Below are positions 24,194 through 34,000 of a stretch of 39,386 nt of DNA, piece after piece. Under the pieces are notes generated by a model. The model was not told where the DNA came from and ran no database searches. It saw nothing but the letters and a program-made list of their open reading frames with translations. Within the stretch, counting starts at the first letter, position 1. Every line of letters begins with the position of its first letter. Source of the DNA: an uncultured Muribaculaceae bacterium (lineage in GTDB: Bacteria; Bacteroidota; Bacteroidia; Bacteroidales; Muribaculaceae); the NCBI GenBank assembly GCA_910578095.1, contig CAJTOZ010000022.1, positions 1-39,386 of the forward strand. The letters are read 5' to 3'. The translations under genes were made by a program, and so were the position numbers.

Positions 24194-26188
24194 ATGAAAG
24201 CAAACCTTATTGCAGCCTGCGCGCTCGCACTCGCGCTACCGGCGATGGCCAAAACCTATACCGTGACCTCGCCCGACAAACGCCTCAGCGTGGCCGTAGA
24301 CGCAGGCCCTGGCCTGACATGGAGTATCAGCCGCGACGGCACCGAGGCCATGGCTCCCTCCGCCATCAATCTCATGCTCGCCGACGGGCGCACGGCAGCA
24401 GGCAGCGCCCGCGTGACGCGCACACACCGCAAAAGCACCGACACGGAATTTGCCACCCCACTCTACCGCAAAACATCTGTGGCCGACCGCTACAACGAAC
24501 TGTCGCTCGACTTGCGCGGCGGCTACACGCTGCAGGTGCGCGCCTACGACGACGCTGCCGCCTACCGCTTCGTGCTGCATCAGAAAGACTCTGTCGACAT
24601 AGCCGCCGAGCACGCTGAATTCCGCTTCGGAGGCAAGCATAAGGCATGGTTGCCGCTGATCAACGACCTGCGCGACCAGGCCTACCCCTTTGCTTTCTCT
24701 TTCGAGAGCTACTACGATGAGATGCCGCTCGCCGACATGCCGGCCGACACCCTCTCTTGCACACCGCTGCTTGTGGAACTCGACGGGGGCCGCAAAGCCC
24801 TCGTGATGGAAGGTGCCCTCAGCAGCTATCCGGGCATGTTTCTGCGGCGCAGCGATGGCGGCGACGCTTTGCAGAGCGTGCATGCCCCGCTGCCCGTGGC
24901 CGACAAAGTGGGTGGCTTCAACCGCCTCAACCTCATCCCCACCGCCGATGCCGGCATAATAGCACGTGTGGCCGGCGATGCCGCGCTGCCATGGCGCGCC
25001 GTGGCCATCACCGACAGCGACACGCAGCTGCCCGACATCGATCTGGCCATGCGCCTCGCCGAGCCCTCGCGCCTCACCGACACATCCTGGATCCGCCCCG
25101 GAAAAGTGGCGTGGGACTGGTGGAACGACTGGGGCCTTACCGGCGTGGACTTTGAAGCCGGCATCAACACCGACACCTACAAGCACTATATCGATTTCGC
25201 CGGCCGCAAGGGGCTCGAATATGTGATTCTCGACGAAGGATGGGCCCGCGACAACGGCGACCTGCTCGACATAAACCCCGACATAGACCTGAGCGAGATA
25301 ATACGCTACGCCGGCGAGCGCGGCGTGGGAATAGTCCTTTGGGCCACATGGCGCCAGCTCAAGGACGACTATCCCTCCCTTCTGGGCAGATTCGCCGATA
25401 TGGGCGTGAAAGGCTTCAAGGTGGATTTCTTCGATCGCGACGATCAGGAGGTGATAGAATCGATAGAGCGCATAGCACAGTGCGCCGCTGAGCACCATCT
25501 GCTGCTCGACCTGCACGGCTTCCGCCCTATAGGATTGCACCGCACCTACCCCAATATTGTCAACTACGAAGGCGTGAAAGGCCTTGAAAACTATAAATGG
25601 GGACGCTTTGCCGATGCAGGGCAGCCCGACCAGCTACGCTACGATGTCACCGTACCGTTCATACGCATGGCCGCCGGGCCGCTCGACTACACTCCCGGCG
25701 CCATGACCAACAGCACGCTCGCGTCGTATCGCCCCAGCAACGATGCTCCCATGAGCCTCGGCACGCGCGCGCATCAGGTGGCCATGTATGTGGTCTACGA
25801 CGGTGCCTTACAGATGCTCGCCGACTCCCCCACGGCCTACGACCGTGAGCCCGACTGCTCCGATTTCATGGCCGCTATCCCCACAGTGTGGGATGAGACA
25901 CGCGTGCTCGAAGGGAGCGTGGGAGAGTATGTGGCCATAGCCCGGCGCAAGGGCGACACGTGGTATGTGGCCGCCATGACCAATGCATCGCCACGCACGC
26001 TCAGCCTGCCCACCGACTTCCTCGCTCCGGGCACGGAATACACCGTCGCGGCGCTTGCCGACGGCATAAACGCCGCCAAGCACCCCACCGACTACAGAAT
26101 CGACCGCTCCACCCTGAGCGGAGGCGACACCATGACGGTGCGCCTGGCTCCTGGCGGCGGCTACACGGCCGTCGTGACACGGAAATAG
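24194..26188 (+). CDS. Glycoside hydrolase family 97 (retaining, alpha-galactosidase-like type)
   Basis: This 664-residue periplasmic enzyme has a signal peptide (MKANLIAACALALALPAMA). The GH97 layout is an N-terminal beta-super-sandwich (about 20-270), a catalytic (beta/alpha)8 barrel (about 275-560) and a C-terminal beta domain. Typical motifs include AWDWWNDWG, EYVILDEGWA, GVGIVLWATW and TYPNIVNYEGVKGLE. The barrel carries Asp411 in GFKVDFFDRDDQ, where retaining GH97 enzymes such as the B. thetaiotaomicron alpha-galactosidase have their nucleophile. Glu459 (NYEG) is the likely acid/base. This favours a retaining alpha-galactosidase-like enzyme over a SusB-type inverting alpha-glucosidase; the assignment is by motif memory. 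It may belong to the PUL but is split from it by the REP element. Confidence 0.88.
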   Translation: MKANLIAACALALALPAMAKTYTVTSPDKRLSVAVDAGPGLTWSISRDGTEAMAPSAINLMLADGRTAAGSARVTRTHRKSTDTEFATPLYRKTSVADRYNELSLDLRGGYTLQVRAYDDAAAYRFVLHQKDSVDIAAEHAEFRFGGKHKAWLPLINDLRDQAYPFAFSFESYYDEMPLADMPADTLSCTPLLVELDGGRKALVMEGALSSYPGMFLRRSDGGDALQSVHAPLPVADKVGGFNRLNLIPTADAGIIARVAGDAALPWRAVAITDSDTQLPDIDLAMRLAEPSRLTDTSWIRPGKVAWDWWNDWGLTGVDFEAGINTDTYKHYIDFAGRKGLEYVILDEGWARDNGDLLDINPDIDLSEIIRYAGERGVGIVLWATWRQLKDDYPSLLGRFADMGVKGFKVDFFDRDDQEVIESIERIAQCAAEHHLLLDLHGFRPIGLHRTYPNIVNYEGVKGLENYKWGRFADAGQPDQLRYDVTVPFIRMAAGPLDYTPGAMTNSTLASYRPSNDAPMSLGTRAHQVAMYVVYDGALQMLADSPTAYDREPDCSDFMAAIPTVWDETRVLEGSVGEYVAIARRKGDTWYVAAMTNASPRTLSLPTDFLAPGTEYTVAALADGINAAKHPTDYRIDRSTLSGGDTMTVRLAPGGGYTAVVTRK

Positions 26189-26197
26189 ATGTCCCTT

Positions 26198-26243
26198 ATA
26201 CATAGTAAGCGCTCCGGCCATGGCCGGAGCGCTTACTATGTAT
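26198..26243. terminator. 46-bp perfect palindrome between convergent genes
   Basis: The arm ATACATAGTAAGCGCTCCGG begins a 23-nt half (26198-26220) that is followed directly by its exact reverse complement (26221-26243). It fills most of the 69-nt gap between the GH97 stop and the S66 peptidase stop, so a bidirectional terminator is the simplest reading. However, neither side has a strong T-tract. Confidence 0.7.
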
Positions 26244-26257
26244 GGCAGAGCGGTGAC

Positions 26258-27229
26258 TCACTCGAAACTCAGCGTGGTGCCGTCGCGGCCCACATCCAGC
26301 AGCACTGTGGCCGACTGCAGCACCGGCACATTGTGGTCCACATGGCCGATGGGGGCGTTGAAGGCCACCGGAAAATCATATGGCGCCACCATATCGGCAA
26401 TCATACGCTCGGCCGTGGCATAGCTGTCGTCGCCGTGGCAATCGGTGAACTGCCCCACTACCAGCCCCGCAAGGCGCGGCAACACGCCGCTCAGACGCAG
26501 CTGATACATGATGCGCTCGATCTTGTAGACAGGCTCCTCCACCTCTTCGATGAAGAGCACCGTGCCGGGCTGTATCACATCGTAGGGCGTGTTGATCAGT
26601 TCGGCTATCACAGCAAGATTTCCACCGAGCAGACGGCCCCGCACGCTGCCCTCGCGGTTGAGCGTGTCGGCATCCCAATGGTAGACAGGCTTATGACCGC
26701 GCAGCACGTCGAGCATCAGGGCATTGTCGGCATCGGAGGGGCCTAAAGCCAGATGCTTGCACATATTGCCGTGCACGCTGGCGATATTGCGCGAGGCGAG
26801 CAGCGCGTGGAGCGCTGATATATCGGAGAAGCCGATGAGCCATTTAGGATCATCGCGCAGCGGCAACCCGGCGAGGCTGTCGAGCAGATGCACGGCACCA
26901 TATCCGCCACGCGCACAGAGCACGGCGCGCACTGTGGTGTCGGTCAGCGCGGCGCGCAAGTCGGCCAGACGTCCGGAGTCGGATGCGGCATAGCGGCCCA
27001 CGCGTCCGATGGCGTGAGGCATCACCTCCACCTCATAGCCCACGGCACGCAGAGTGTCGGCGGCCTCATACACGATAGCCGAGTCGATGGGGCCTGCCGG
27101 CGATACTATGGCTATCTTATCGCCATCGCGCAGCGGGCGCGGCATAGCTGCTGGTTCTTCAAGATTCATGGAGCAAAGGGTTGTTGCGGAAGCGGCTGCC
27201 ACCGCCGCCGCTATCAGTATTTTTTTCAT
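26258..27229 (-). CDS. Peptidase S66 (LD-carboxypeptidase-like), exported
   Basis: This 323-residue protein has an N-terminal signal peptide. The S66 fold shows IAIVSPAGPI at the start of the domain (about 40-49), an ARGGYG loop (about 106-111), the nucleophile Ser135 in GFSDIS, Glu228/229 in LFIEEVEEP and His296 in IGHVDHN. These form the Ser-Glu-His triad of LD-carboxypeptidase A. The family cleaves the D-Ala from murein tetrapeptides during peptidoglycan recycling, or processes microcin-like substrates. Classic LdcA is cytoplasmic, and the signal here suggests a periplasmic version. Its start overlaps the stop of the upstream RNA methyltransferase gene by ATGA. Confidence 0.9.
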   Translation of the reverse strand: MKKILIAAAVAAASATTLCSMNLEEPAAMPRPLRDGDKIAIVSPAGPIDSAIVYEAADTLRAVGYEVEVMPHAIGRVGRYAASDSGRLADLRAALTDTTVRAVLCARGGYGAVHLLDSLAGLPLRDDPKWLIGFSDISALHALLASRNIASVHGNMCKHLALGPSDADNALMLDVLRGHKPVYHWDADTLNREGSVRGRLLGGNLAVIAELINTPYDVIQPGTVLFIEEVEEPVYKIERIMYQLRLSGVLPRLAGLVVGQFTDCHGDDSYATAERMIADMVAPYDFPVAFNAPIGHVDHNVPVLQSATVLLDVGRDGTTLSFE

Positions 27230-27771
27230 TTCTTGCGTAAAACGGGTAAAAATCGTTCATAAAAATGCCACAACGCCACAGCGGCGCTCACGGCCACGTT
27301 CAGGGAGTGTTTGGTGCCCAGCTGGGGTATCTCGAGGCAAACATCGCATGCGTCCACCACCGCAGGGTCCACTCCGTCCACCTCATTGCCCACCACCACG
27401 GCGTAGCGTGCGGAGGTATCGACGGCGTAGTCCTGAAGCTCGATGCTATCCACCACCTGCTCCAGGCAGCAGATGGTGAAACCGCGCCGGCGCAGCGCAT
27501 CCAAGGCCTCGAGCGTGCCGGCGCAATGACGCCAGTCCACCGAATCCTCAGCTCCGAGGGCTGTCTTGTGCACCTCCGGGCCCGGCTCCACGGCCGATAT
27601 GCCGCACAGCCACACCTCTGCCACGGCAAAACCGTCGGAGGTGCGCAGCAGGGAGCCTATATTATTGAGCGAGCGCACATTGTCCACCACAAGCGCCACC
27701 GGCATCTTGTCGGCACGGCGGAACGTCTCCACATCGGGGCGCGCCATGTCGAATATCGTTTTTTTCTTCAT
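27226..27771 (-). CDS. TrmH/SpoU-family RNA 2'-O-methyltransferase
   Basis: This 181-residue SPOUT methyltransferase shows all three family motifs: motif 1, with Asn37 and Arg43 in LNNIGSLLRTSDG; motif 2, VVVGNEVDGV (about 125-134); and motif 3, IPQLGTKHSLNVAVSAAVAL (about 148-167). These build the knotted SAM-binding site. It would methylate a ribose 2'-OH in tRNA or rRNA in the cytoplasm; the target cannot be told from the sequence. It lacks the N-terminal L30e-like substrate domain seen in RlmB-type enzymes. It overlaps birA upstream and the S66 peptidase downstream by ATGA at each junction. Confidence 0.93.
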   Translation of the reverse strand: MKKKTIFDMARPDVETFRRADKMPVALVVDNVRSLNNIGSLLRTSDGFAVAEVWLCGISAVEPGPEVHKTALGAEDSVDWRHCAGTLEALDALRRRGFTICCLEQVVDSIELQDYAVDTSARYAVVVGNEVDGVDPAVVDACDVCLEIPQLGTKHSLNVAVSAAVALWHFYERFLPVLRKK

Positions 27772-28517
27772 AGTATGGCAGCCACCTGCTTGAACTCATA
27801 GTCGTGCTCGGAGCCGTCGGCACGGCGCAGCCGCAACAGTCCCGACGGGAGCACGTCGGCAATCTCGGCCTCGAAATGCTCGCCGGTAGCGGTGTCGCGG
27901 TAGGCATGCATGCCTTCGCGGCGCCAAAGCGCGTCCTTGTACATGGCCCTCAGAGCCTCGCCGTCGGGGTCCTCCTCGTATATTGCCATCTGGTCGGCTA
28001 TCTCATCGCCTATTTCCTGCATGAGCGCCTCAAGGTCGTATTCTTTGCCTGTGATCTGCGTCATCGACACAGGATTGGGCGCATCGCTGCGGAACTCGGA
28101 TTGATTCACATTTATCCCGGCGCCCAGCACGATGTGGTCGAGACATCCGGCGCACACGCTTCCCTCGATGAGTATGCCGCCGAGCTTGCGGTCGGCAGCA
28201 TAAATGTCGTTTGGCCACTTTATGCTCAGCCGCGCATCGCGGCCCAGGTGGCGCTCAAGCACATTCAGTATGGCGAGTGCCGTGAGCATCGACAGCTCAT
28301 ACTGGCGCTCGGCATCCATGCCATCGGTATGCAGCATCTGGCTGAACGTAAGATTCTTGCCAGGCTCTGCCTCCCACGAATTTCCGCGCTGCCCGCGTCC
28401 GGCTGTCTGCGTGCGTGTGGCTATCACGTGGCCATGCGCCACAGCCTCGCCACGGCTTTTCATCAGCGTGTTGGTGCTGTCGCAGCTATCTATCCATTCA
28501 ATGCTTGCTGGTCTCAT
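27768..28517 (-). CDS. birA: Biotin--[acetyl-CoA-carboxylase] ligase
   Basis: This 249-residue monofunctional biotin protein ligase activates biotin to biotinyl-AMP and attaches it to the carrier lysine of biotin enzymes. Visible motifs are STNTLM near the N-terminus, the biotinyl-AMP loop GRGQRG (40-45), KWPNDIY (100-106) and KLGGILIE (111-118). An SH3-like C-terminal domain follows (about 200-249). There is no N-terminal helix-turn-helix, so it does not repress bio genes as E. coli BirA does. It is first in the minus-strand trio with the RNA methyltransferase and the S66 peptidase, and has a candidate -7 box TAATTTTG at 28550-28543. Confidence 0.93.
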   Translation of the reverse strand: MRPASIEWIDSCDSTNTLMKSRGEAVAHGHVIATRTQTAGRGQRGNSWEAEPGKNLTFSQMLHTDGMDAERQYELSMLTALAILNVLERHLGRDARLSIKWPNDIYAADRKLGGILIEGSVCAGCLDHIVLGAGINVNQSEFRSDAPNPVSMTQITGKEYDLEALMQEIGDEIADQMAIYEEDPDGEALRAMYKDALWRREGMHAYRDTATGEHFEAEIADVLPSGLLRLRRADGSEHDYEFKQVAAIL

Positions 28518-28542
28518 AATGCGTTATTATATAATTTTAAGG

Positions 28543-28550
28543 CAAAATTA
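28543..28550 (-). promoter_or_regulatory. Candidate birA -7 box
   Basis: The minus strand reads TAATTTTG (28550-28543), fitting TAnnTTTG, with a predicted leader of about 20 nt before the birA ATG at 28517. No -33 element is obvious. Confidence 0.4.
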
Positions 28551-28603
28551 GTGTTTTTATTCCGAATTCATGGTATCGCGGCACATTGTTTTTGCACGCG
28601 GGA

Positions 28604-28635
28604 TTTGCGCGCGTGAGGGGAAAGCGCTACCTTTG
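28604..28635 (+). promoter_or_regulatory. Full Bacteroidetes promoter with very short leader
   Basis: A -33 TTTG (28604-28607) lies 20 nt before a -7 TACCTTTG (28628-28635), a complete match to the sigma-ABfr consensus. The predicted start near 28640 is only about 5 nt before the ATG at 28645, so the mRNA would be almost leaderless. Confidence 0.75.
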
Positions 28636-28644
28636 TAGGTAGAT

Positions 28645-29403
28645 ATGCGCACACTGTTCCGTTCACTCATTTTTGCCATTGCAGCCGTAGGAGCCACAGC
28701 ATGCGGCAATAGTTCCGGCGACGACGCGCCGGTGGCCGCAGAGCCATCGGTGTATCCCGATGCGTCGCTGGCCGAGATACTCGCCCCACCGGCTGCCAAT
28801 CCCTACGACGCTCATCTCGATTCGGCGCCCGACGCCGGTTGCGTGCGCATTCCGCTGCGCCCGATAGGCCACCTGCGCCCGCTATTCAACGACAGCAACC
28901 ACGTGCAGCTTGAGGCTGCGCGCGCCATAGGTATCCGCCCCATAGAAACCATAGCCGACGCATGGCACACATCGCGGCCGCTCGTGCCGGTGAGCTCCTG
29001 CAAGGACTTCTACATCGACGAGCTCAAGCACAGCTACCCCTATCTTGTGCCTGAAGCATCGCGCCTGCTGCACGACATAGGCGCAGCATTCAACGATTCG
29101 CTGGCCGCACGAGGCGGGGGGGCCTACCGCCTGAAAGTGACCAGCCTGCTGCGCACTCCCGCCACTGTCAGCCGTCTGAGGCGTGTCAACCGCAATGCCT
29201 CGGCCGAGTCGACCCACACATTCGGCACCACGTTCGACATCAGTTATTCGCGCTTTATCTGCGACAGCGACACGCTCCCGCGCACCTTCGAGGATCTCAA
29301 GAACCTCCTCGGCGAGGTGCTGCTCGACTTCAAGAAGCAGGGACGGTGCTATGTGAAGATGGAGCGCCGTCAAGCCTGTTTCCACATCACCGCACGCCCG
29401 TAA
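28645..29403 (+). CDS. M15-like (DUF5715-type) peptidoglycan-related lipoprotein
   Basis: This 252-residue protein has a lipoprotein signal ending GATAC (Cys20). The C-terminal half shows the zinc-binding pattern of M15 D-Ala-D-Ala carboxypeptidases and related enzymes: S189-x-H191-x-x-G-x-x-x-D198 in ESTHTFGTTFD, and a downstream H247 in ACFHITAR. VTSLLRTPA (about 165-173) matches the strand before the zinc site in that family. I therefore infer a metal-dependent cell-wall hydrolase or a close relative, similar to proteins annotated as DUF5715. It is the first gene of a plus-strand run and lies 12 nt before GH43. Confidence 0.75.
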   Translation: MRTLFRSLIFAIAAVGATACGNSSGDDAPVAAEPSVYPDASLAEILAPPAANPYDAHLDSAPDAGCVRIPLRPIGHLRPLFNDSNHVQLEAARAIGIRPIETIADAWHTSRPLVPVSSCKDFYIDELKHSYPYLVPEASRLLHDIGAAFNDSLAARGGGAYRLKVTSLLRTPATVSRLRRVNRNASAESTHTFGTTFDISYSRFICDSDTLPRTFEDLKNLLGEVLLDFKKQGRCYVKMERRQACFHITARP

Positions 29404-29415
29404 CCGCATCATATA

Positions 29416-31026
29416 ATGAAAAAAAATCTATTCGCCTCCGCATCCATTTTCCTCCTTGCCGCATCGGCGGCATCGGCCATGAATCCCTACTTGCCCCTAT
29501 GGGAACATATCCCTGACGGCGAGCCATACATATTCGACGACCCCGACAGGCCGGGCGAGAAACGCGTGTACATCTACGGCTCGCACGATATGCTGCGCAA
29601 GCAGTACTGCGGCACCGACCAGGTGGTGTGGTCGGCATCTCCCGACTCGCTCGAGCACTGGCGCTACGACGGCATCATCTTTTCCGTGGCCAACGACGCC
29701 TCCGGACGTCCCCTCAACGCCGAGGGCACACCCGATGTGCTCTATGCCCCGGATGTGGCCGAGCGCACACTCCCCGACGGCACCAAGGAATATTATCTCT
29801 ACCCCAACAACCAGGGCGGCGGACGCAACGGCATGGTGGCTCGCGCCACTCGCCCCGACGGACCGTTCGAGGTCGTGAACTGGAGCCGGTCCAACCCGCA
29901 GGAAACAACCGGCGTGCTCGGATTTGACCCCGCCGTGCTTGTGGACGACGACGGGCGCGTATACGGGTACTGGGGATTCGGCACATCCCACGCCGCCGAG
30001 CTCGACCCCACCACCATGGCCACTGTGCAGCCCGGCACCGAGATAGTCACCAACCTTGTGTCGAGCCTTGATGACAAAGAGGGACAGGGCCACTTTTACG
30101 AAGCCTCGTCGATACGAAAAATAGGCGACAAATATGTGTTTATCTACAGTCGCCGCGCCCCGAACGGCGAATGGGGACTGCCGGAGTCGAACTACACGCT
30201 GGCCTACGCATACGCCGACCGGCCTCTGGGACCATACACCTATGGCGGCACTATCATCGATGCCCGCGGGCGCGACACCGATGCCGCGGGGAATCCCATT
30301 CCCACAGCCACTCCCAACGGCAACACGCATGGCAGCATACTCGAAATCAACGGACAGTGGTGGGTGTTCTACCATCGTCAGACCGGTCTCAACGAGTATG
30401 CACGCCAGGCCATGGTCGCTCCCATAACGGTGGATGTGACACCTGGACCCGGCGGCAAGGTGACCATCTCCGAAGCCGAATACACCTCGGAAGGTTTTGA
30501 AACCGACGGCCTCGATCCGCTGCGCCGCTATCCTGCCGCCATAGCATCGCACTTCACCGGCCCCACCCTTGCCTATCAGACATACCCCACCATGAACTAT
30601 TCCGGCCCCTATTTCGAACCCGCATATATCGACGACCATTCCACCCCCGACCCCTACGGAGAAGACATCAACGTAAATGCCGTTGTCAACAACACCGATG
30701 GGTCTATCCTCGGCTACAAATACTACAACTTCGACAAACTGCACGGCGCCAACCGGGTGGAGCTTGCCCTCGACATCATCCCCGGCGATATAGACGGCAC
30801 CATCACCGTTTTCACCTCGGCACCGTGGAAAGGCGCGCCGGCGCCGGCCGGAAGCTTTGAGATAAAGGCCTCCGACAAAAAGGAACCCGTGACCATCACT
30901 GCCGAACTCGACGGCATAGGACAACTGTCGGGCAAACACCCGCTCTATCTTGTGTTCTCCTCGCCCGTAGCCGGCAAATCGCTCTGCACCATCACCCATC
31001 TGCGTTTCGCGGCACGCAACAAGTAG
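29416..31026 (+). CDS. Glycoside hydrolase family 43 with C-terminal beta domain
   Basis: This 536-residue protein has a signal peptide (ends ASAASA). The five-bladed GH43 propeller spans about 30-330. The expected catalytic triad is visible: base Asp34 in IPDGEPYIF, pKa-tuning Asp171 in LGFDPAVLVDDDG and acid Glu229 in HFYEASS. The C-terminal part (about 400-536) is a beta-sandwich resembling CBM6-type modules (NRVELALDI, GTITVF). The family includes beta-xylosidases and alpha-L-arabinofuranosidases; the subfamily cannot be set by eye. It lies in a run with cell-envelope and housekeeping genes rather than in the PUL proper, so a role in xyloglucan or arabinoxylan use is possible but not shown. 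It ends 21 nt before the AsmA-like gene. Confidence 0.88.
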   Translation: MKKNLFASASIFLLAASAASAMNPYLPLWEHIPDGEPYIFDDPDRPGEKRVYIYGSHDMLRKQYCGTDQVVWSASPDSLEHWRYDGIIFSVANDASGRPLNAEGTPDVLYAPDVAERTLPDGTKEYYLYPNNQGGGRNGMVARATRPDGPFEVVNWSRSNPQETTGVLGFDPAVLVDDDGRVYGYWGFGTSHAAELDPTTMATVQPGTEIVTNLVSSLDDKEGQGHFYEASSIRKIGDKYVFIYSRRAPNGEWGLPESNYTLAYAYADRPLGPYTYGGTIIDARGRDTDAAGNPIPTATPNGNTHGSILEINGQWWVFYHRQTGLNEYARQAMVAPITVDVTPGPGGKVTISEAEYTSEGFETDGLDPLRRYPAAIASHFTGPTLAYQTYPTMNYSGPYFEPAYIDDHSTPDPYGEDINVNAVVNNTDGSILGYKYYNFDKLHGANRVELALDIIPGDIDGTITVFTSAPWKGAPAPAGSFEIKASDKKEPVTITAELDGIGQLSGKHPLYLVFSSPVAGKSLCTITHLRFAARNK

Positions 31027-31047
31027 CCAGCCGCATCACCGATCATT

Positions 31048-34000
31048 ATGACTGCCAGACAAGCCGCCCCACCCTATCCGCTATGGCGGAGACTGCTGAA
31101 AATACTGCTATGGACACTCATGGGCCTCACGCTCACGATTGTGGCCATACTTATCTGCACTGTAAACATGCTGCAGCCGGAGCGTCTCACGCCACTCGTG
31201 AAGAATATTGCAGAGAAATCGCTTGAAGCCGATATCAGCCTGAGCCGCGTCGAGCTGGGGCTGCGCGCCTCGTTCCCGTTTCTGGAACTGCGCGTTGACT
31301 CGCTCGCCGTCGTCAGCCGCGACATGCGCGCACTCCCCGACAGCACGCGCGCGGCACTCCCGCAATATGCCGACACCCTCATGAGCATGCGCTCTTTCCG
31401 GGGCGGAATCAATCTGGCATCGCTTGCCATGGGCGAGATCGACCTCAGCGATATCGTGGTCGATGCCGCTGCAATCAATATTGTGACCGCGCCCGACGGC
31501 ACCTGCAACTATCTCATCACGCGCCCCGACACCTCTGTGTCGGAAGGCTCCACGGAGATGCCCGCCATCAATATGACGCGCTTCGAACTCCGCTCGCCCG
31601 GGCCGGTGCGCTACTACAACGCCACCGCGCCCGAGGGGCCCGACAGCATAACGGTGGAACTGCATCCCGCCGAACTGGCCTCGAAAGGCAGCCCTATGTA
31701 CACGCTATCGTTCGGCGGCAACCTCCACATGCCCATGCTCGGCGCATTCAATCTATGGGAACTGCCGTTTGCTCTCGACGGCGGCATACGGTGGGATCCC
31801 GCAGAGCCGGCGCGCATCCGCCTCGACGATTTCCGCGCATCGGCAGCCTTCCTGCAATCGCGCTTCAGCGCCGATATAGACTTCGGCGACGAGCTCATCC
31901 TGCGCGAGCTGGATTTCAACCTCGATCCCGTGCGCATAGACACCCTGCTCAGCTGTCTTCCCGACAGCACACGCCGCAGCATCCCGATGCTGAAAGGACT
32001 ATACACCGATGCCGCAGCCGAACTCGGCATGCGCCTTGTCAAGCCCTTCAACACCGCCACCGACACCATTCCTTACGCCGACGCACGCATAGCCGTGCGC
32101 CCGTGCCGCGTGGAGATGGGACGCTCCGTGCTCCACGATGTCGAGGTGCTGGCAAATGTGGCCTTGCGAGGCAATAATCCGGCCGATGCAGCCATCGAGA
32201 TAGAACGCCTGCACATGGCCGGACCGGCCACCGACCTCACCCTCTCCGGCACAATCAGCGATATCGGCCCCGATCCCGCCTTCGATTGCCGGCTGAGCGG
32301 ATTTTCCGATCTGCGCCGTCTGCCTCCTGTGCTGCTCAACCTGGTGGAAGGCTCGCTGAGCGGGTCGCTGCAGGCCGATCTGCACTTGAGCGGGCGGCCG
32401 TCGATGTTCAGCCGCGACGGCTTCCACCGCCTGCTCGCGCGCGGCTCCTTAGACGGTACAAAACTATATTGGCTGGCCGACGACACCCTGCGGGCGGCAT
32501 ACGTGCACAGCGCCCGATTCAGTTTCGGCACCAACGAAAGCGACACCACGGGCGGCCGCCGTGCCGACAGCCTTCTGGAAGCGCGCATAAGCCTCGACTC
32601 CGCAAGCTATCTCGACCACGACATCAGCGTGCGCACCACCGGGCTGCGGCTCGGCGTGGGCGCCTCCAACCGCCATCTCTCCTCCGACACCACTGCCATC
32701 ATTCCCATGGGCGGAGGCCTCAGCATCGCCTCGTTGCGCATACAGAGCATCAGCGACAGCATTGGCGTGGTGGCCCGCGATCTGGGCGGACGGATAGTGA
32801 TGACGCGACACAACGGCGCCAGCCACCGTCCGGATTTCAGGCTCGACATAGCCGCCGGACGCATGGCCGTCGGGACGCCCGACGTGCGCTTCATGCTCAC
32901 AAAGGCCAATATTATAGCCAACGCCCACATGTTGCCGCCCACCGAGCGGCAGAAACGCATACGGCGCACGGCCGACTCCCTGCGCATTTTACACCCCGAG
33001 ATTCCGCTCGACAGCGTCTACGCGCTCGCAGTGATGGAGCATCGCCGCCGGCCCGGGGCACGGCCGCGTGTGCATCCCGAAACCACAGCCGACGACCGCG
33101 AGATCATAGACTGGGGCACAAGCCGCGGCCTTGCGCGGATACTCACACGATGGGTGCTCGGCGGCACAGTATCGGCCGAACGCGCAGGATTGTACACTCC
33201 GGCCTTCCCGCTGCGCAACCGCGTGCGCAACTTCAATCTCAGTTTCACTACCGACAGCGTGCGCCTCAACAACGTGCAGTACAAAGTGGGGCACAGCGAC
33301 TTCACCCTGACCGGCCGCATCACCAACATCAAGCGGGCCCTCACATCGCGCACCGGACGGCAGTCGCTGCGCATGGATTTCGACCTCGTCAGCGACACGG
33401 TGGATATCAACCAGCTCGCTGCAGCCACCTTCGCCGGCGCAGCCTACTCGCAACGCCGCGCCGCCGGCGCGGGTGGAGCATTGGCCATGACCGACGACAT
33501 GGCCGACGACAACATGGGCGCCGAGATGGCACAAACCGCCGACAGCCTTGCAGGCCCTGTGCTCATCCCGGCCAATATCGACGCGGAGCTGCGGTTGCGC
33601 GCACGCAACGTGCTGTACAGCGACCTCCTGCTGCACGACCTCGACGGAAGCGCCCTGATGTGCAACGGGCGCGTAAATTTCCACAACCTGCGTGCCTCGA
33701 GCGATATCGGCAGCGTGGACCTGTCGGCACTCTATTCCGCTCCTGAGCCCGCCGACATGCAATTCGGCTTCGGCCTCGTGCTCAAAGGATTCAACATCGA
33801 ACGCTTCCTGCGCCTCGTGCCGGCCATCGACAGCATCATGCCTCTGATGCGCGACATCAGCGGAATCATCGATGCCAACATTGCCGCCACCGTGGATATA
33901 GAGCCGAATATGGACCTGGACCTCTCCACGCTCAATGCCGCTGTGCGCATGGAAGGCGATTCGCTGCGGCTGCTCGACGGCGACACCTACCGCACGATGG

